DNA from: Streptomyces carminius
Lineage (GTDB): Bacteria; Actinomycetota; Actinomycetes; Streptomycetales; Streptomycetaceae
DNA length: 64,000 nucleotides
Assembly (NCBI RefSeq): GCF_002794255.1
Contig: NZ_PGGW01000063.1
Location: 2,501 to 66,500, forward strand
Direction of reading: 5' to 3'
A model generated the notes under the pieces. That model was given only the letters and a program-made list of their open reading frames with translations. It was not told the origin of the DNA and did not search any database. Positions 34,979-42,242 of this stretch are shown in pieces. The translations under genes were made by a program, and so were the position numbers. How positions within the stretch are numbered: the first letter of the stretch is position 1; every line of letters begins with the position of its first letter.

Positions 34979-35035
34979 AACTTGCCCAGGATGGCAACTT
35001 TACCGAGTCGGTAAAGTTGCCATCCTGGGCAAGTT
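34979..35035. promoter_or_regulatory. 26-bp inverted repeat, probable operator of the AbiEi/AbiEii-like operon
   Basis: Bases 34979-35004 are exactly complementary to 35010-35035, separated by GAGTC. The outer bases read AACTTGCCCAGG and the inner bases TTTACC/GGTAAA. About 40 bases upstream are further ACTTGC...GCAAGT half-sites (34943-34962). It ends 28 bases before GTG 35064. AbiEi antitoxins are known to bind long inverted repeats and repress their own operon, so an autoregulatory site is likely. As RNA it would form a very stable hairpin. Confidence 0.75.
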
Positions 35036-35063
35036 AACCCACTGCGTGTGTGATGATGGCTTG

Positions 35064-36191
35064 GTGGAATCTCCGCCGATCAGGGAGGCGCACCTGCTGG
35101 AACAGGGCATTCAAGCCCTGGACGCCCTTCTGGGGCCCGAGTGGCAGGTCACGCAGCGCCCGAACAAGAGCAAGGTCTTCGACGCCGCCCTGGAGGTAAG
35201 GGCGGAGGGCGACAGCACCTTCACGCAACTGCTGGTGGAGGTATCCCGGGCGGTACCACCACGGTTGGTGGTGGAGCGGCTGGCACCCAGGGCGCAGTTG
35301 CTCCGCGAGGTCAACCGTTACACGAATCTGCTGGTCATCGCGCCATGGATCTCGTCCCAGGCCCAGGAGCTCTTGCGGCAGAACGGCATCGCGTATCTGG
35401 ACCTGACGGGCAACGTCGACATCCGCGTGGCACGACCGGCCATCATCATCCACACCGCAGGAGCCGAGAAAGCCCCGCGGTCAGCTCCCCGGGAAACCAA
35501 CAGGACCACTCTGGCGGGGCTGAAGGCAGGACGCCTGGTGCGGCTTCTGGCCGATGTGCCGCCACCTCACCGAGCCATCGACCTGCACCGGATCTCCGCG
35601 CTGAGCCTCCCCTATGTATCCAGGCTGCTGGACACCCTGGAGGACCAGCTCCTGATCCGCCGCAAGGGGCGGATCATCACGGACGTCGACTGGGCTCAGC
35701 TTCTGCGCGCCCGAGCCCGAGAGATCAGTCTCCTCGCCCATGGGTCGTACCAGGGATTCCTGGCTCCCAACGGTGTACCGGCCCTGCTGCAACAGATCTC
35801 ACAGCTGCCCACGGAGTATGTCGACGGTCTTTCGGTCACCGGCTCCTACACCGTACAGCGCTTCGTCCGGGTCGCCGTGGGAGGCCAACTGATGCTCTAC
35901 GTCGGGCACTGGCTGAACATCGACGACGTGGCCGACGAACTCGGACTCCTACCGGTCGCAGAGGGTGCGGACGTTCTGCTGATGAACGAGCCGGACGCCT
36001 TCGTCCGGAGACGGTCCGAATTCATCGACGGCGTGCAGTACGTCGCGCCCAGCCAAGCGGCACTCGACTGCCTGGCCGGCCCCGGCCGGATGCCTGCCGA
36101 GGGAGAGGCACTCCTGGACTTCATGAAGACATATCCCGAGAAGTGGCGAGCTTCCGGAAACGATGCCGGGGCACCACCCATTCAGCACTAA
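35064..36191 (+). CDS. AbiEi-like winged-helix regulator (putative type IV antitoxin)
   Basis: Encodes 375 residues from GTG 35064 (ESPPIREAHLLEQGIQALDA); TTG 35061 and GTG 35046 are alternatives and none has a good ribosome-binding site. Residues ~1-140 look like a nuclease-fold or binding domain (FTQLLVEVSRAVPPRLVVER, NLLVIAPWISSQAQELLRQN, IAYLDLTGNVDIRV). Residues ~169-210 are a winged helix (IDLHRISALSLPYVSRLLDT, then LLIRRKGRIITDVDW). The C-terminal 160 residues (YVDGLSVTGSYTVQRFVRVA) fit the antitoxin-like domain. With the nucleotidyltransferase-like gene 41 bp downstream and a large inverted repeat upstream, the locus fits a type IV toxin-antitoxin-like operon. Assignment is from domain logic, not a search. 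Confidence 0.6.
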   Translation: MESPPIREAHLLEQGIQALDALLGPEWQVTQRPNKSKVFDAALEVRAEGDSTFTQLLVEVSRAVPPRLVVERLAPRAQLLREVNRYTNLLVIAPWISSQAQELLRQNGIAYLDLTGNVDIRVARPAIIIHTAGAEKAPRSAPRETNRTTLAGLKAGRLVRLLADVPPPHRAIDLHRISALSLPYVSRLLDTLEDQLLIRRKGRIITDVDWAQLLRARAREISLLAHGSYQGFLAPNGVPALLQQISQLPTEYVDGLSVTGSYTVQRFVRVAVGGQLMLYVGHWLNIDDVADELGLLPVAEGADVLLMNEPDAFVRRRSEFIDGVQYVAPSQAALDCLAGPGRMPAEGEALLDFMKTYPEKWRASGNDAGAPPIQH

Positions 36192-36232
36192 GATCGCAAC
36201 GCGGGACGAAGCCAACGAAAGCGCGAGGCGTC

Positions 36233-37087
36233 ATGTCACAGATCCCGGAGGGCGTCGACCCCGATCAGCTGACGGTGGTGGCCCGACGTGTTCTCCTCGA
36301 CGGCCTGATCGCGTTGAGCCCTCATCTCGATGCCCTGACTGTCGTGGGTGCGCAGGCCGTCTACCTGCGTACTCCGGACGCAGCGATCCGCAACTCGCCC
36401 TTCACCTCCGACGGTGACCTGAGCATCGACCCCGCACTTCTCGAGGATCAGCCGCTTCTCGACGCGTCCCTGCGCGAGGCCGGCTTCACGCTGAAGAAGG
36501 ACAGCGAACCCGGGCTCTGGGAACGGCAGGAGACCGTGGGAGGGCAGATCGTTCCCGTGGAGCTGGATCTCCTCATTCCCCGGCAGCTCTCTCGCAAGAA
36601 CGGGCGTCGCAGTGCCAAGGTCCCGCCGCATGGCACGATGTCCGCGCGCTGGATCGAGGGTCTTGAGGTCGCCGCCGTGGACCGTTCTCCCCTGCCCGTC
36701 GGCAGCCTCGACCCCGCCGACGATCGCTCCATCACGGTCAACGTCGCCGGCCCCGCGGCCCTCCTGGTCGCCAAAGCCTTCAAGATCACCGATCGGCTCA
36801 GCCAGGCCGAGAGGCGCCCGGACCGCCTGACCGACAAGGACGCCGGTGACGTCCTGCGCATCATGATGACCACCAGGGCACGACAGGTCTCCGAAACGTT
36901 CACCGTGCTGCGCAACGACCCGCGCGTGGGCGACGTCGCGGCGGACGGGCTGGAGAAGCTGCGCCAGCTCTTCGGCGGGCGTGCCACCCCCGGTGTCGAC
37001 ATGGCGGTCAAGGCGCTTGCGGGCTCTCTCGAAGAGGACCGCATCCGGGCCCTCGCCCCTGCCTTCATCACACGCCTGACGGAATAG
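36233..37087 (+). CDS. AbiEii-like nucleotidyltransferase (putative type IV toxin)
   Basis: Encodes 284 residues from ATG 36233. A polymerase-beta-type nucleotidyltransferase core is readable: Gly39-Ala40 in LTVVGAQAVYLRT, the Asp60-x-Asp62 pair in FTSDGDLSIDP and a third carboxylate Asp112 in VPVELDLLIPRQL. The later helices (PAALLVAKAFKITDRLSQAE and DAGDVLRIMMTTRARQVSE) match the region that in AbiEii/AbiGii proteins holds the conserved Lys and Asp (here KDAGDVLRI). Such proteins inhibit growth by modifying RNA, or act in phage abortive infection. It is the second gene of the operon, and its stop is followed at once by insertion-sequence remnants. Confidence 0.65.
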   Translation: MSQIPEGVDPDQLTVVARRVLLDGLIALSPHLDALTVVGAQAVYLRTPDAAIRNSPFTSDGDLSIDPALLEDQPLLDASLREAGFTLKKDSEPGLWERQETVGGQIVPVELDLLIPRQLSRKNGRRSAKVPPHGTMSARWIEGLEVAAVDRSPLPVGSLDPADDRSITVNVAGPAALLVAKAFKITDRLSQAERRPDRLTDKDAGDVLRIMMTTRARQVSETFTVLRNDPRVGDVAADGLEKLRQLFGGRATPGVDMAVKALAGSLEEDRIRALAPAFITRLTE

Positions 37088-37112
37088 ACCACCCCGGTGC
37101 CGGGCTCCGAAT

Positions 37113-37322
37113 TCAAGACCGTGTTGCAGAGGGCCTGAGCATCCTTCTGGCGAGGCCGGGACGCTCGATGTTCGCGGCGATGGTTGTGAACACGTGCCGT
37201 AGGCGGACTTTCTACCGTCTCCGGTAGCGGCAGCGGCGCATGCCGTGTCCATGGGCGAGCTCGTTGATGGTGCCTTCCACTCCGGAGCGGACCGCGTAGC
37301 GAGCCTGCCGTTCGGGCGAGTT
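37113..37322 (-). pseudogene. C-terminal remnant of an IS1182-type DDE transposase
   Basis: Read on the minus strand, this stretch gives ARYAVRSGVEGTINELAHGH, then GMRRCRYRRR, a TAG stop at 37212-37214, and KVRLRHVFTTIAANIERPGL before the natural-looking TGA at 37113. The GVEGTINE and RYRG-type motifs belong to the end of IS1182/IS5-like transposase DDE domains. The N-terminal two thirds and at least one end of the element are gone. It abuts the IS3-like fragment at 37323. Confidence 0.75.
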
Positions 37323-37323
37323 C

Positions 37324-37650
37324 ATGTGCAGACAACTCGGCGTTTCCACCTCCGGCTACTACGACTGGCGAAACCGGCCTGACTCCACAACCGCCCAGCG
37401 GCGTGAGGAACTGCGGCTCCTCATCACCAAAGCGCTCGAGATGTCCGACGGCACCTACGGATACCGGCGCGTCCACGCTCAGCTGCTCCGCTGGGGCGTC
37501 GCCGCCGGCCCGGAACTGGTCCGCCGGCTGCTGCGGAGGCTGGGCCTGATGCCCTGCCAGCCGGGACCGAGGCGGTGGTCGCTGACCCGGGCGGCGCCGG
37601 GCCCGGTGCCGGACCTCGTCGGGCGCGACTTCACCGCCGACGCGCCCTGG
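37324..37650 (+). pseudogene. IS3-family transposase OrfB, N-terminal remnant
   Basis: About 109 residues are readable: MCRQLGVSTSGYYDWRNRPD, ELRLLITKALEMSDGTYGYR, RVHAQLLRWGVAAGPELVRR and LLRRLGLMPCQPGPRRWSLT. This is the HTH_21 region of IS3-family OrfB. The DDE integrase core that should follow is missing: at about 37650 the sequence switches frame to an unrelated tail. OrfA and the terminal inverted repeats are not found. It is dead. Confidence 0.85.
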
Positions 37651-37793
37651 GCACTCCGAAGCTCTCCCGCTTCGGCCTGGGGGCCGACGAGGAAGGCCGG
37701 TGGACATGGCTGGACGATCCGCGCAACACCGTTTCCCCGGCAATCCCTGACCCTGATGTCCTGCTCCCCGGACCGCGCGGCCCGGTGGAGTGA
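37650..37793 (+). pseudogene. unidentified 3' gene fragment fused to IS3 remnant
   Basis: In a frame different from the transposase remnant, 47 residues (GTPKLSRFGLGADEEGRWTW, then LDDPRNTVSPAIPDPDVLLP and a short end) run to a TGA at 37791 with good Streptomyces codon bias. A terminator hairpin follows. It looks like the C-terminus of a chromosomal gene whose front was deleted by the insertion sequence. I do not recognise the protein. Confidence 0.5.
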
Positions 37794-37815
37794 AGGGAGG
37801 AGCGGGGACGGGTAC

Positions 37816-37844
37816 GGGGTGCCCGGCCGGCGGCCGGGCACCCC
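37816..37844. terminator. bidirectional terminator, 14-bp palindrome
   Basis: 37816-37829 pairs with 37831-37844. It sits between the truncated plus-strand fragment and the minus-strand DUF397 gene (stop at 37851). Confidence 0.75.
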
Positions 37845-37850
37845 TCCTCG

Positions 37851-38090
37851 TCAGGACGCCGTGAGGCCGTCGGCCTGCACCCCGGCGACGAAGGCGGTGA
37901 ACGCCCGCGCCGTGAAGAGCAGCGCGGGACCGCCGGGCGCCTTCGAATCGCGTATGGCGACCGCGCCGTAAGCGGTGCGGGTCAGGTCGGCAGTCTCCAC
38001 ACAGTTGAGGCCGTTGTCACTGTAAGAGGACTTCGACCAGGTAACGGCAGTGAGGTCAGAGGCCGCCAAGGCACGGTTGCGAGTTGTCAT
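37851..38090 (-). CDS. DUF397 domain protein
   Basis: Encodes 79 residues from ATG 38090. After MTTRNRALAASDLTAVTW comes the family core SKSSYSDNGLNCVETADL, then AVAIRDSKAPGGPALLFTAR and a C-terminal helix. DUF397 proteins are small Streptomyces-specific partners of DUF5753 XRE regulators. In S. coelicolor such pairs control development (WhiJ/BldB-type loci), and one pair has been described as a toxin-antitoxin system (Scr1/Scr2). Its ATG overlaps the stop of the XRE gene by 4 bases (ATGA), so the pair is translationally coupled. Confidence 0.92.
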   Translation of the reverse strand: MTTRNRALAASDLTAVTWSKSSYSDNGLNCVETADLTRTAYGAVAIRDSKAPGGPALLFTARAFTAFVAGVQADGLTAS

Positions 38091-38959
38091 CCCATGATCT
38101 CCTGGGAGAGTCGGTGCAGGAACTTCGGAGTCTCCTCCGGTGGCAGAGCAGACCGCGACAGTGCTTCGAAGTGGCGTGAGAACCTTCCGACCTCACGGCG
38201 CTTGTCGGAGATGGAAACGACACCGAACGCGTTGTCCACCTGGACCGTCGTCGGCAAGGTCTCGCCGAGAAGCAGGATGCTGAAGTCGTGGAGGAAGAGG
38301 TGCCCTCTCATCGTCTGGGGAAGCACCTGCACGGTCACGTTGCCGAGCTCTGTCAGACGCTTGATCTCGTCGTACTGCTCGCGCATCACCTCGATACCAC
38401 CAACGACGTGCCGCAGCGCGGGTTCATAGAGGATCGCCCACAGCCTCAGCGGGTTGTCACTTCGTGTCAGCGCCTCCTTCCGCATCATCCGCACACTCAC
38501 GCTGTCTTCGATGAACTCCGTCGTGGTCTCGTCGATGGACTTGGCGCCCTCGTGCCGGGCTCGTGCGTACGCCTCGGTCTGCAACAGACCCAGGACGAGC
38601 GTCGGGTGATAGGCCCGGACCTCCTGTGCCGCCGCCTCGATACCGAGGAAGCGGGGCACCCCGGAAGGCATGTTCGCGGCGTTGAGCATCCACCACTCCT
38701 GGCTGGCCGCGGTGCGCTGGGTGGTGATCAGCCGCTCGACCTCCTCCTCGTCGGTCACGCCGTACCGGATCAGGAGCTTGCGCAGGGCACCGGCGCTGCG
38801 CAGGTCCTGTAGCCCGGTCTCGACCCGTTGCAGCTTCGTGTCGCTGAACGGCATCCCCTTGGAAGCATCCTGGAGGCTCATCCCCACGCGCCTGCGCAGC
38901 TCGCGAAGCTCGTGCCCCAGAGCGATACGACGTGCTGTCGGCCTGTGCGGTGCGGCCAT
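38087..38959 (-). CDS. XRE-family regulator with DUF5753 (Scr1/WhiJ-like) A
   Basis: Encodes 290 residues from ATG 38959, preceded by AAAGGCGG. The N-terminal helix-turn-helix (~residues 13-65) reads LGHELRELRRRVGMSLQDAS and FSDTKLQRVETGLQDL. The DUF5753 effector domain (~100-280) has ALHPTLVL-type text YHPTLVLGLLQTEAYARARH, LRLWAILYEPALRHVVGG and LPTTVQVDNAFGVVSISDKR. It belongs to the large Streptomyces family of developmental and antibiotic regulators, paired with DUF397 downstream in the same operon. The ligand is unknown. Base composition is lower in GC than core genes. Confidence 0.93.
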   Translation of the reverse strand: MAAPHRPTARRIALGHELRELRRRVGMSLQDASKGMPFSDTKLQRVETGLQDLRSAGALRKLLIRYGVTDEEEVERLITTQRTAASQEWWMLNAANMPSGVPRFLGIEAAAQEVRAYHPTLVLGLLQTEAYARARHEGAKSIDETTTEFIEDSVSVRMMRKEALTRSDNPLRLWAILYEPALRHVVGGIEVMREQYDEIKRLTELGNVTVQVLPQTMRGHLFLHDFSILLLGETLPTTVQVDNAFGVVSISDKRREVGRFSRHFEALSRSALPPEETPKFLHRLSQEIMG

Positions 38960-39241
38960 GTGTCCGCCTTTCCGGCTCAACTGCCTGTGCGTTGCGCCGA
39001 TGTGCGCAGCATGGCACGGCAACTGTCCGCCGCACCATGCCTCGCGCCCGAGTCGGCATGTGCCATTTTCTGTCTGGTGGGTGATTCAGAGAGCTTTCCT
39101 ATTGCTGTCAAAACCACCTGTGCGGCACGGTAATTGAACCTGAGGAGCGAGAGGGCCATGCATTTTAAGGCCAGCCTCACGAGTGAAGCATTCGAACCTT
39201 CATGTCATTTCCTCAGAGAAATCCGAGAAGGGATCTCTTCT

Positions 39242-39913
39242 GTGTCTGTGCAATCCGACATGTCCGCCCGCCCCCTGCTGTGGGGGCCGAAGAAGGTGCC
39301 CGTGCCGTACGTCGCCGCGTGGAGCGCGGAGACGGTCTCGGTGGCGGGCGCGCTGACCGTACGGCCCGGCGGGGCGGGGCTGGCCTACCGGGACGAGGTT
39401 CCCGGCGACCGGGACCGGCACGGGGTGCTGTGGGCGCGGATGAGCCGGTCACCCGGACAGGGGCGGCCCGACTTCCGGAAACTCCACTCCCACCGCCAGC
39501 GGCGGGCGATGCTCGGCCTGCTGTGCCAGGTGTGCGGCGGGACGGCCGACCGCACCGCACGCGGCTGGCTGTTCGCCCTGCCCCGGCCCGACCCCGAACG
39601 CCGTTCCCCAGGTTGGCCCGAGGGGGCGCTGTCCACCAAGCCGCCGCTGTGCCGCCCCTGCGCGGCGCTCGCCGTACGCCACTGCCCGCACCTGGCCGAC
39701 CCCGTCGCGATCCGGGTCCGCAAGCCGAGGGTGTGGGGTGTCTTCGGCGGCCTGGTCACCCCCGCCCCGGACGGCCGGCTCACCTCGGCCTCCGGAGACG
39801 GCCACCTTCCCTACGGCCACCGCGCCGCCCCCTGGTTCCTCGCCTCCCAGCTCGTCCTCGAGCTCACCCGCTGCACGGAAGAGAACTTCGGAACCGGATC
39901 CGTGCGCCCATAG
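39242..39913 (+). CDS. hypothetical protein of the XRE/DUF397 neighbourhood
   Basis: Encodes 223 residues from GTG 39242, with GAAGGGA 8-9 bases upstream; ATG 39260 is an alternative. The sequence opens MSVQSDMSARPLLWGPKKVP, then PYVAAWSAETVSVAGALTV. Zinc-like pairs are CQVCGG and CRPCAALAVRHCPH in the middle. The end FLASQLVLELTRCTEENFGT is helical. I recall similar proteins next to DUF5753 regulators in other streptomycetes, but no function is known. It is divergent to XRE A across a ~280-bp AT-rich gap (38960-39241), where both promoters must lie. Confidence 0.8.
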   Translation: MSVQSDMSARPLLWGPKKVPVPYVAAWSAETVSVAGALTVRPGGAGLAYRDEVPGDRDRHGVLWARMSRSPGQGRPDFRKLHSHRQRRAMLGLLCQVCGGTADRTARGWLFALPRPDPERRSPGWPEGALSTKPPLCRPCAALAVRHCPHLADPVAIRVRKPRVWGVFGGLVTPAPDGRLTSASGDGHLPYGHRAAPWFLASQLVLELTRCTEENFGTGSVRP

Positions 39914-40093
39914 GCCACAGTCCCGGAGACCGGCAACTCCCTCGGGAGACCCCGGTGCTGAGAAAGCCCTCCCGGGCTGGTGAACGGTTTCCCGTTTCGT
40001 CAACCATGATCGCTTGACCCGTCCGCCCCGGGCCCGGGAGCATCACAGGAGAAACACGGTGCCGGCAGCGGCGGGGAGAGGGAGGCTCGGATC

Positions 40094-40285
40094 ATGAAAG
40101 TCACCAAGCTGGTCAGTTCGTGTGACCTCAAGGACTGTCCGACGATTTACGCGACGGATCGCGGCACTCTCCTGGTGCAGGGTGAGACTCCGGCCGACCA
40201 CGGGCTCCGGATTCCCGCTCACGAAACACTCGTGGAGATCCCGGTGGAACTCTTCCGGAAGGCTGTCCGTGACAACCTCGTCTAG
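40094..40285 (+). CDS. 63-residue hypothetical protein, partner of DUF6879
   Basis: Encodes 63 residues from ATG 40094 with GGGAGG 9 bases upstream. It reads MKVTKLVSSCDLKDCPTIYA, then DRGTLLVQGETPADHGLRIP and a final helix EIPVELFRKAVRDNLV. Two cysteines lie at CDLKDC. It overlaps the DUF6879 gene by 17 bases, so the two are coupled. This small protein recurs upstream of DUF6879 and XRE genes in Streptomyces. Its size and position suggest an antitoxin or antitoxin-like modulator, but that is inference. Confidence 0.82.
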   Translation: MKVTKLVSSCDLKDCPTIYATDRGTLLVQGETPADHGLRIPAHETLVEIPVELFRKAVRDNLV

Positions 40286-40793
40286 GAGCCTCGGGGACCT
40301 CTTCGACACATTCCGCTGTGAGGCGTTCCGCCTGGAAACTCTCGACGACTACAGCGGGTCCGGAAACGTAGCGGCCTACAAGGCGTTCTTGGCCGGTGAA
40401 CCGCAACCGGAAGACTACAACGCACACTGGGTCGAAGAGCTTCGCGCGCACACCGAGAGAGGAAAACGCGTCTACCGGGTCCATATTCTCTCCCGCCCAC
40501 TCACCGACTACCTCAGGTTCGAACTCGGGTGGGGATACCGGAGAAACATGTCCGGCGGAGAGGAGTTCTTCATCCTCGACACCACCGAGAACCCCAGCCC
40601 GCTTGAACATGTTCCGGACTTCTGGCTCTTCGACTCCGAATCCGTGGCCGTGATGAACTACGACAGCGCCGGAAAGTTCCTGGGCTCGGAGGTCCTGCCA
40701 CCTGAGCGGGCGGCCGAATTCGCCCGGTACCGGGACGCGGCACTCGCGCACGCGGAACCGTTCACCGCATGGTGGGCCGAGCACGGGACGTGA
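40269..40793 (+). CDS. DUF6879 family protein
   Basis: Encodes 174 residues from GTG 40269, with GGAAGG 6 bases upstream, inside the end of the 63-residue gene. Core text: LGDLFDTFRCEAFRLETLDD, YNAHWVEELRAHTERGKRVY, RVHILSRPLTDYLRFELGWG and EEFFILDTTENPSPLEHVPD, FWLFDSESVAVMNYDSAGKF. DUF6879 is an actinobacterial family associated with DUF5753 XRE regulators; its biochemistry is unknown. Its TGA overlaps the GTG of the next gene (GTGA), so three genes from 40094 to 41620 form one tightly coupled operon. Confidence 0.88.
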   Translation: MTTSSRSLGDLFDTFRCEAFRLETLDDYSGSGNVAAYKAFLAGEPQPEDYNAHWVEELRAHTERGKRVYRVHILSRPLTDYLRFELGWGYRRNMSGGEEFFILDTTENPSPLEHVPDFWLFDSESVAVMNYDSAGKFLGSEVLPPERAAEFARYRDAALAHAEPFTAWWAEHGT

Positions 40794-41620
40794 ACAGGGC
40801 ACAGTTGGGGGCCGCGCTGCGGGCGCTGCGCATGGCATCCGGCAAGGAGGCCAAGGCCGTGGCTCGCAGTGCACTCATGTCTCCGTCCAAGCTGTCGAAG
40901 ATCGAGAACGCGAGGCTCGCGCCCAGTGCGGCGGACGTGGAACGCATCCTGACCGCCATCGGTGTCTCGGACGAGGTGAAGGCGGAGTACACCGCAGCCG
41001 CTCGGGCATCGGCGACGGAAACGACGGCCTGGCGGCTGCTGAAACGGATCGGTACGCACAAAGGGCAGCAGGCCGCCGGGGCACTGGAAGCCCAGATGTC
41101 GATGCTGCGCCTGTTCCAGCCCGCGCTGGTACCCGGCCTGCTCCAGACACCGGAGTACATCCGGGCCGTCCTGCGACGTCACAGCCTGAGCGAGGACACT
41201 CTCATCCGGACGGTCAACGGCAGGCTTGAGCGCCAGTCGGTCCTCTACGACGGAACGAAGTCACTCCGGTTCATCATCACGGAACCCGTTCTGCGGTGGC
41301 GCATCGTCCCTCCGCAGGTGATGGCCGCCCAACTCGACCGGATCGCTTCCGTCTCCCGTCTCCCCCACGTGGACATCCGTGTGGTCCCACTGGGTGTCCG
41401 GCAGTACGACTTCGCGAATCACGCGTTCGTCATCCGCGATGACCGTATGGTCACGGTGGAGACCGTCCATGCCGAAGTGGTCGTCACAGACCCCAGAGAC
41501 ATAGGACTCTACATCGGAAAGTTCGAAGGATTCGAGCAGGCGGCGGTTTCCGGCGACGACATGCTGACCCTGGTCGCGAAAATACGTGACGGTTTCTTGC
41601 GACAGCAGGAAACGGGCTAG
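40790..41620 (+). CDS. XRE-family regulator with DUF5753 (Scr1/WhiJ-like) B
   Basis: Encodes 276 residues from GTG 40790, chosen for the GTGA overlap with DUF6879; ATG 40769 would add seven residues. The helix-turn-helix is near residues 4-55 (LGAALRALRMASGKEAKAVA, MSPSKLSKIENARLAPSAAD). DUF5753 follows (LFQPALVPGLLQTPEYIRAV, LRFIITEPVLRWRIVPPQVM, HVDIRVVPLGVRQYDFANHA). It is distinct in sequence from regulator A. Together with the 63-residue and DUF6879 genes it forms a second regulator module within 2.7 kb of the first. Confidence 0.93.
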   Translation: MNRAQLGAALRALRMASGKEAKAVARSALMSPSKLSKIENARLAPSAADVERILTAIGVSDEVKAEYTAAARASATETTAWRLLKRIGTHKGQQAAGALEAQMSMLRLFQPALVPGLLQTPEYIRAVLRRHSLSEDTLIRTVNGRLERQSVLYDGTKSLRFIITEPVLRWRIVPPQVMAAQLDRIASVSRLPHVDIRVVPLGVRQYDFANHAFVIRDDRMVTVETVHAEVVVTDPRDIGLYIGKFEGFEQAAVSGDDMLTLVAKIRDGFLRQQETG

Positions 41621-41714
41621 CTTTTCTCCCTCTATTTCGGAAGATTTGTTCACCGGAGCGGCGGCATGGCAGCGGCTCACCGTTCACGCACCATCCGACC
41701 AGGAAGGCGAAAAC

Positions 41715-42173
41715 GTGACGACCACACAGGGACACCGGACCGATACCATGCACCTCATCGGTCCCGGCCTCCGGACGCAGCTCATTGAGGACGTGCGCAG
41801 GACCTGGACCGAACTCACCGATGACATGGGCGAGCGCGGCGTGAACCAGTTGGCGGCCTTCCTGGCCACCAGCGCCCGCACCAGTGAGACCCTGACGCCA
41901 TCGCTGCGCGTGGACGAGTTCTGGCACCGGTTCGTCCTGCGGACGAAGGAGTACGCCGCGTTCTGCGACGCCCTCGGCGCCGGATTCATCCACCACGTTC
42001 CCGAGCCCACCGGGATGTCCGACCCGGCCAAGGGCCGTGCCGTGATGAAGCGGACCATGGACGCGATCGAGGCGGCCGGGTTCACCATCGACGCCGAGTT
42101 CTGGCCCGGCGCGGGCGCGGCGGACTGCACGCAGTGCCATGCCGGCTGCACCGACAGCCCCGTCAACAGGTAG
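41715..42173 (+). CDS. glycine-rich-domain-like protein with Cys-rich tail
   Basis: Encodes 152 residues from GTG 41715, with GGAAGG 7 bases upstream. The core LRVDEFWHRFVLRTKEYAAF followed by CDALGAGFIHHVPEP matches the repeat type seen in glycine-rich-domain-containing proteins (D..WH....T..Y..FC....G.FIHH.P). The C-terminus ends AADCTQCHAGCTDSPVNR, with cysteines spaced C-x2-C-x3-C, suggesting metal binding or a modification site. No function is known. It lies 94 bp after XRE B and 69 bp before a methyltransferase gene on the same strand. Confidence 0.75.
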   Translation: MTTTQGHRTDTMHLIGPGLRTQLIEDVRRTWTELTDDMGERGVNQLAAFLATSARTSETLTPSLRVDEFWHRFVLRTKEYAAFCDALGAGFIHHVPEPTGMSDPAKGRAVMKRTMDAIEAAGFTIDAEFWPGAGAADCTQCHAGCTDSPVNR

Positions 42174-42242
42174 CCACCTCCCAAGCCGCCCGTCCGGTCT
42201 CCCTGCCGGACGGGCGTGCCCGCGCACAGGATTGGAAGGCAT

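Larger units (their letters stand above)
34663..35063. other. intergenic region between core LCP 5 and accessory island
   Basis: These ~400 bases hold the LCP 5 terminator (34708-34741), about 190 bases without recognisable features, a block of ACTTGC/GCAAGT repeats (34943-34975) and the 26-bp inverted repeat (34979-35035). Base composition falls sharply after ~34930, marking the left edge of the accessory island. Confidence 0.6.

Noticed and set aside
34809..35063. N-terminal extension of the AbiEi-like protein
   Set aside because: The frame is open, but it would read straight through the 26-bp inverted repeat and gives Arg/Pro-rich text without family resemblance.
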